Source of the DNA: Entonaema liquescens
Taxonomy: Eukaryota > Ascomycota > Sordariomycetes > Xylariales > Xylariaceae
DNA: 64,000 nucleotides
Direction of reading: 5' to 3'
NCBI GenBank assembly: GCA_902805475.1
Contig: CADCSX010000005.1
Coordinates: 1,871,501-1,935,500 of the forward strand
This document shows positions 57,612 to 64,000 of the stretch, one piece after another. Every line of letters starts with the position of its first letter. Position 1 is the first letter of the stretch. The notes beneath the pieces are model-generated. The model made no database searches. It had not been told where the DNA came from and saw nothing but the letters and a program-made list of their open reading frames with translations. The position numbers and the translations under genes are program-made.

Positions 57612-60064
57612 TTACTCCTGCTCGGCAGGATTTTCCCACTTGATGGGATGTACGAGCATGCTCCGTAGACATAGTCGGCCTGAGTTCTTTGGGTTCTCTT
57701 CCTCCTTCTGCCCACCTCTCTTCGTTCCCTCGCCGGCACGGCCGCCATTGTTACCTCGGCCATCCATCTGAGCGTAACCAAGCCAGCGACGCCACAATAA
57801 ACCGGCGAATTCACTATTGTAATACCAGCTCGTCCCCTTATGGTTATGCTCGTTTGTCAAGTCGAATGGGGAACCATGGCCGCCCGAAGTGTGGTCTTTA
57901 CCACCATTGAAAGCCTTTTCAATTTCTTCCTGGGGCCACTGTCGATCCAAGTAAACCGGATGAGGGGCATACACGGCTTTGAGACCATGATGTAATGCCA
58001 TAGAAGGTGGAAACATCTCGCTAAACATACTATGATGTAGACGCCATGTTTCCTCATGCATCACCCTCAACAGACGGCGCGATAATCGAGAAGCAGTTAC
58101 AATGGCACACCTTCGCGGCGGCTTCTCGTACTGCATGTCATAACCAGTTACATCCCCGGCAAACACCCAGCCAGAGTCTTCAGTATCGAAAAGCGGGTTG
58201 AGCGTGATCAGATCCGCATCCTCGCCAACACCGCACTGCGACATATCTGATCCACTCGAACAGCTCGATGGCAGGAAGACCTCTCCTTGTTCGAGGCCGG
58301 ATTTGCCATTGAAAACCACTGGGCCTAGAATGGGTCGCTTTCCAGACTGCTTTGTTTCGTGATGGACGAGTTCCGTGAAGTTCTCCCAGCTGCCGTGAAG
58401 TCCAGGAATATAGTACTTGCTTGCCCGTTCCCACATGCCTTCTCGACTCTGAGATGCGCCCCACTTGCCAAGCCTATCGAATAATTCGTAATACGACCCA
58501 GTCCAGCGCATATCCATCTCCCAGTTCCAAAAGTGTGCATACTCAGGGTGCATCATCGCGAAGTGCTGGAGAGGCATATGCGCGGATCGGTAAACTCCAT
58601 GGATATCACCGTTGGATGGGTTTTCGAAGGTATCACCAAAGTTGCCAGGATAGTACAATTTCATCTGAGCTTCGGACCAGAGAGTGCAAAGTCCGTGGAA
58701 CTCGGGAGGAACGTTGATATCGAGTATGTTCTGAACGGTGGTTGGATCCGCCCAAATAGGTGCATTGTTGTCACGAACATGTAGGAGAAAGTGAATGTCA
58801 TACTCACCACCAGACCTCAAACTAAGTTCATTGATCATAGCGCGGAAATTGAGGAGGGCATGGCTTGTCCACTGAAAGCCGACGTAAGTTCGCACGACGA
58901 TAGCGATGCGATCGAGTCTCTTGCGACCAGCTTGAGTCAGTTCGAAATCTCTAGTTTCGTTACCGGTGAAAAACCGGTCTTGGTTTGCCGCGTAGCAACG
59001 CTCCTGAGCTGAGGCCCAGTCGACATTTTCGTAGTTGATCTTTCCGGTTTTCTCCCAGACCACCTCGCTACCTTCATGCTCGGTGTCAAGGGCTTCGCCT
59101 GTCCCACCAGACTCCAAGTCATACCCAAGACCATACGGCCCATATCGACCAAAGCGATCGAAGCAGACATCCTCTCGTAGGCCTAGAAGATCGTAGGATC
59201 CAAGAGCTGCTTTGGGCTGACCCTGAGGAACACCGTTGTATGCATACAGATCCGGGGCAGGAACCTTATCATCCTCGTCAATGTAACAACGTTTCACAGG
59301 AACATATGTCTTCTGATACTCGTCGGAGTCATAGTCTGGATGAGGGCGGTATACACTAGGCTTGGGCGGCTTAGAGTGGTGAACAGTAGGCGAAGGTTCA
59401 GACCCTCTGCGAGTAGACGACGCTTCAGGGTACTCTGGCTTGTAGTCCGAGAATGATACAAGCGACCTCAAGCCATTGTAATATCCATCGAGACTAGATT
59501 CAGTGTTAGCAATCTAGTTCTTCAACTTTTCTAGACAAGTCTGCCTACTACTTACTGCTTATACTTGAGCCAATGCGGACTGTTGGCGTTGTCTTCTGCT
59601 TTCTCTTCTGCTTTCTCTTCTGTTTCCTCTTCTTTCTCGTCCTGAGGGTTTTCTGGCTCCTTCTCTTCTTCTTCTTCCTTCTGCTCCTGTGTCTCCTCGA
59701 CCGGCTTCATTTCTTCTACCACTTCCTGTATATGGCTCTCATCCTGGCTGCCCTGCTTCTGTAGAACTATGCTGTCGGTAACCTGAGGAGCTTCATTGAC
59801 CCCATCTCTGCTCCCATGTACTAAGTCAAGTACATCCCGTGGCCGTCCAGTTAGCCCGGGGCTAAAGAGGGCATATGACAACAAGCCGATGATGATAAAA
59901 GTCCATATAACTACCCTTCGGTAGAGACAGTGGCCGAGCAATGCTTTGACTCTGAACTTAGACTGTGGTTTCGTGGATACTGGTAGATAGGCTTCACTTT
60001 TTCGAGCCATGAAGTTAGGAAATGAACCCGATTTCCGGGACACATAGTCAGACACCTTGCCCAT
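57612..60064 (-). CDS. DUF3405 glycosyltransferase-like type II membrane protein
   Basis: Protein of 796 residues in two exons (60064-59556 and 59493-57612). A cytosolic N-terminus of about 50 residues is followed by one membrane segment (residues ~51-67, VVIWTFIIIGLLSYALF) and a Glu-rich stem (about residues 110-160: ETQEQKEEEEEKEPENPQDE). The lumenal DUF3405 domain contains IAIVVRTYVGFQWTSHALLN, NWEMDMRWTG, a cysteine-bearing SSCSSGSDMSQCG loop and CAIVTASRLSRRLL. The type II layout is that of Golgi glycosyltransferases; DUF3405 is widely regarded as glycosyltransferase-like, but no substrate is known. Intron 59494-59555 joins KH+LDGYYNGLRS in phase 2. The last ~60 residues (NNGGRAGEGTKRGGQKEEEN) are low-complexity. 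Confidence 0.92.
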
Positions 60065-63000
60065 ATTCTGTAGGTGAATTTTGAGAATCGGAGATCTCAG
60101 GAGATATCAATGCTCAGCATCGAAAATATTAATCTTCCAACTTAGCACATTAATGGAAGAGTCTCTGAGAGGATTTTGTCTTGCGTGCTGTCTACTTAGC
60201 TGCAAGAGCTAAATAGCGACGTTGTGGAATTATTGATATTATCGTGGACCAAAGGTACCAAAGACCCAACGAGGCTATCTTAATTCTTTTTCTTTGCGAA
60301 AGACGTCACTCTATATTAGGAGTGTTAGAAACCAGGTGGTTGCAAACGCAGGGGCTGTAGGAGTATGCAGGCTGCACAGCTGGAGGCAACAAGTTGCAAC
60401 TGGATTGGGAAAAAAAGATTCAGTTTGAACTATCGAGTGAGTGAATGTATGGAAAAGAACAGTGTGCAATAATAAGTATGGGAGAAAAAGAGTGATCTTC
60501 CCAAACAGAGAGCGTATCGCGATTAGTAGGTTGTAGGAATTGGTGAAGTCGGCGTGAGAGAGTGATGCTATGGGTGTTGAAGTGTGATGAAACACGCCGC
60601 TTCAAGAGTGATTGAATGGGGGGGAGAGGTTTGCGAGTAGGCAACAAAGCATAAGAAGTTTGAAAATAGAAAATTGGAAAGAAAAATAAACGGCGGTCGT
60701 TGTTGGCCTAGAGGTTTGCTTTGACTAAGTTCGCAGTTGCCAACTGGAGAAAGGGCAAGGAGAAGGCAGGGAAACCACAGGCTGGTAGAACAAGTACTTT
60801 CTACTGGACCGCCCGCACACTTCACACCTTGTAAAGAAAAAGGGGAAAGTGAGACTTGGGATGTCGATCTTCTAAGGATTATCTTTTACTCTTTTTTTTT
60901 TTCTGATTGAATTTCAAAGAACGTGGATCGAATGTGGGCACAGCTGAATAGAATACATGGAAATACAGTATGATAAAGTACAAGTGTGATACATATGATT
61001 CCGCATATGATTCGGGTTGTATTTAGACAGCGATTACAAGCTGGGGCCCCAGTAAGATTCCGGGACTCCTAATGTACTGCATTTACATAGGTAGAAACTT
61101 TTTCGGCTTCACCAGAAGAATACCAGGGATCCCACGTACTGCACACCTAAGCCTTTTTCTTTAAGAAATGATGTGCAGTGTGGTGGTATGACGAGTCCAC
61201 AAACGTGTAGCATTGTACCCTTGGTCCGCATATAAGTCTTACCAAAATAATCATCTTCAAGAGTGAGCAAGGGCTCGGGATACCTCTAATGGAGACGATA
61301 GAAACTTTAATGATTACTGTCTTCGTGGCCCGTAACCGTAATAAAAATATGGTTAATGTACATACCTACAGTAACATATCTCTACTTACCTTATCTTAGG
61401 CCACATCCAGGTACCTAAGCAACGGTAACTCATTATCCTCTAAGCACTACTACAATCGAATATTTAACGCTGGATTCCAGCTAAAAATGGATGTATTTAT
61501 ATGTACCTCTCTCTGTTGTTATAGAATTAGATCATTATGGAAGCATGCTGATGATTGATGAGGCTCCATTACTGACGACAGGCATTTATACAGGGGTACA
61601 GGGGAATAGGGGGTTACCGCTATCAAGGCCGTCAGGGCTCTTATGCGGGTTAGTGGGGCGAACTCATGTGTCCCATGTCCCCCATGTTTTATCATCGCGG
61701 CTAGCGTTACAGACAGTGGATTCTCATCAAATAACCTTCGCCAAATTCATCATTAAGCACTTAGGGCAGGTCATCGGAAACGCGGATTGAAGGAAGAGAA
61801 GATGCACTGCCCCAGCCGAGTCCTTTCCAGCCTTTCCTTCCTCTACCGAATTCCCTGGACATAATCCACTAAAGAGAGATAGTGTTATTTCTCCGTTTCA
61901 AAGAAGCCAAGATCTACGTCATCGCCATTAAAGCAATCTCTCTTCTTTCTCTTCACATGCCTACTCCTGGGGTCCAAGCTGCTACATACATAGTGACCAA
62001 AATTTCTTGTGTCACTGTCGGTGAGACATTGAGCTACATGTACCACCTTCGATTGCATCATATCTTTCGGTTGTGCAACTATTGTGTGAGCCTCAAGTTT
62101 GATAACATTGTTACTCTGCACTGTTCCCCGCCTGAAGCAACAAACCGGATGTTTTTCCTTTTTCTTCCTTTTTTTTTCTTGTACGATTATTAACCATTAC
62201 TAGATATGTTACTAGTAGAACAGAGGTTCTCCGGAGCTAGAATGTAATGCGAAGGCTACGAGGGTTGGAATAACCCCCAACTAAAGGAACAGGGTCTAGG
62301 CATGTAACGATCGACATTATCGTGGGATTTGCTAAAATTGCACGGTAGCCAGTCGAGTACCGACGATCTTCTTAGTTGGAGATGTTCCCGCAGTTGCCAA
62401 GCAATAAGCAATCTGCCAGGGGAAATCAATCGCCAAGGACGCACAACGTGAGATCCGACTTGAAACAACGCATAACGGTTCGACCGCTCAACTACACACC
62501 ACCATCCACCACTACCCAACTGGGATTAGGCCTGTACGACGATATCACCTTTTAAGGTGTAAGTTGCGTGTAGAGATTTGATGCATGTACGGTTTAGGGT
62601 AGAAAGATCCCTTTTCTGGCCAGTCTGGAAAGAATTACTTCTAGAAGTGGCTTTACGATGTACTAGGCCAATGACGCCGCACCCGTTTCTCTGTCCTACG
62701 CTTCAGCTTCAACGTTCATACCTGTAAGTACTTTACATCTCAAACCGGAAACGAACGCCTCAATCTTCCGATAAAAAAGTAGGATTGAATCTGCAACCGC
62801 CACGTGAAATAAATTACATTAGGCGAGGGACGAAATTCAACTCTCGCCAAAACATACTACACAGATATTACCATATACGATACGTTGACGATCCGTCTGT
62901 ATACGCCTATTAAGGAATACACGTTTGGCCAATACAATGTATGCGACGCGTGGGTTACTTTACCGCAAGTTAATATAGACTTTACATTCGTCACTCACCC

Positions 63001-64000
63001 CATAATCAACCCCAGTATAAGCCTATGGAACCCTAATAGTTAATTCTGAAAGGTCTCTTGCTGCGTGGGCAAGGCGTCATGGCGCTTACTGTAGTGTCTG
63101 CGGCCTCGTTGATTGCTGACGAGTTGCTCGTAAATCTGCAATGTTATTCTTTAGGTGGGATAACCAGCCACAAATAATTAATTATCAACAGCCCCAACAC
63201 ACAGATGACGGGTTAAGATGATCGGCGGCCGCGGTTAGACCGAATGTCAAACGGCGACGTCTGAACAGCCCAATCCATCATCGCCGTCAATCTATCCGAT
63301 GTGATTTCTACAGGGTCATGGAAATATCCGTTGCACAGATCAGACTAACAGCTACGAGATGGCTGTGCGCCGATCTTGAAAAACATGCAGCGCTTCCGTA
63401 CCGTCTGATGATGTTAGTGGACCGTAAAATCCGGACCGGGCCAAGGTGAAACGATATGTGTGCCGCATCCCGGAATGTTTCATGCACACGTCGGGATGGC
63501 GTTGAGTAGACGCGTTGTCAGCATTCTTTTTTTTTTTTTCCCTTCGAGCTACAATACAATCGTCGAGACAAAATCATCTCCCGTGTGAAGCCAAATCACA
63601 AAGACTTGTTGGAAGCGCCATTTGAACAGAAAATTGACAAATTATGCTCGGTGTTTAGGGGGCGAGAAAAGAGGTTACTAGAGCGAAATGTGTATCATTA
63701 CCTATATTCGCATGTTGCTGCCAAAAGCAGGCATTGAAGGCTTGCGTGTAGGTATTGTCGTATAAAGTTTATAACTCCTCTTTATTTCGCTTACTTCTAC
63801 CAGTCGAATGCGAGTAGTACCGCGTATGTCAATTGCGCAACGTGCTGTACGATCGCATTCAACTGTCACTGCCCTCTTATTATCGCTTATTGGTCTGTAG
63901 AACTTTGTAATGTCATTTGGTATATTCTATTCCTCGGAGGGAAACGGTGTTGAGATATGACGATAGATTTTAAAGGGCTACTAGAAGCCTTTAGGAATCC
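60065..64000. other. Right-end region without recognisable genes
   Basis: The first ~1.4 kb includes the probable long leader of the DUF3405 gene (pyrimidine-rich). From about 61 kb to the end there are only short, unsupported frames (such as 61882-62193), T tracts (60891-60902, 62167-62176, 63528-63540) and a CAGGTACCTAAG motif near 61410. No tRNA, rRNA or transposon was recognised by eye. A relic gene cannot be excluded without a search. Confidence 0.5.

Noticed and set aside
57191..57814. 207-codon minus-strand frame overlapping the DUF3405 3' end
   Set aside because: It overlaps the real C-terminus in another frame, is Arg-rich and has no motif.
61491..62193. Two ~100-codon frames near the right end
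   Set aside because: AT-rich, no motifs, no intron partners and no codon bias visible.
62470..62530. Possible tRNA suggested by a GGTTCGAC stretch
   Set aside because: No matching acceptor stem or anticodon arm could be drawn by eye.

Overview
This 64 kb window is nuclear DNA from a filamentous ascomycete (Pezizomycotina, most likely a Sordariomycete; Xylariales is a guess from protein feel, not a test). The evidence is short spliceosomal introns (mostly 45-120 nt, GTAAGT-like donors, YAG acceptors), fungus-specific families (DUF3405 glycosyltransferase, dipeptidyl-peptidase V, eIF3i and Fhl1 of fungal type) and intergenic stretches of 0.5-2 kb. No bacterial, viral, transposon, rRNA, tRNA or CRISPR feature was recognised.

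Layout. 0-3.7 kb: two convergent nuclear genes for mitochondrial proteins (ribosomal protein bS18m, and a PPR protein resembling complex I assembly factor CIA84). 5-15 kb: accessory genes (secreted Cys-rich protein, short-chain dehydrogenase, membrane-anchored amidohydrolase, tyrosine phosphatase, monocarboxylate-type MFS transporter). 16-17.5 kb: heme biosynthesis (delta-aminolevulinate dehydratase). 18.8-24 kb: two secreted exopeptidases in tandem (M28 aminopeptidase, S9 dipeptidyl-peptidase V). 25.6-29.6 kb: an acyltransferase-3 membrane protein and a HAPSTR1/C16orf72-like protein. 31-41.5 kb: housekeeping block (ISWI remodeller, eIF3i, trifunctional C1-tetrahydrofolate synthase). 42.8-47 kb: Fhl1-like forkhead regulator. 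48-53 kb: MOT1-type molybdate transporter and a cytochrome P450. 54-60 kb: a SAP/HeH-like membrane protein and a DUF3405 glycosyltransferase. 60-64 kb: no recognisable gene.

The genes do not form a biosynthetic cluster. Functional links are local: the mitochondrial pair at the left end, and the exopeptidase pair that together would shorten peptides outside the cell or in the vacuole.

The strongest unexpected pattern is that several otherwise well-conserved genes are broken by one-base shifts, four of them at a run of exactly four T (coding strand) where family alignment calls for five. A further gene has a shift in a CT run. Homopolymer error in the assembly is the simplest explanation; true gene decay or ribosomal/transcriptional slippage are alternatives. 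The second notable point is a long, Arg/Ser-rich, acid-poor in-frame leader on the C1-THF synthase, suggesting cytosolic and mitochondrial forms from one gene. I found no convincing new biological system.
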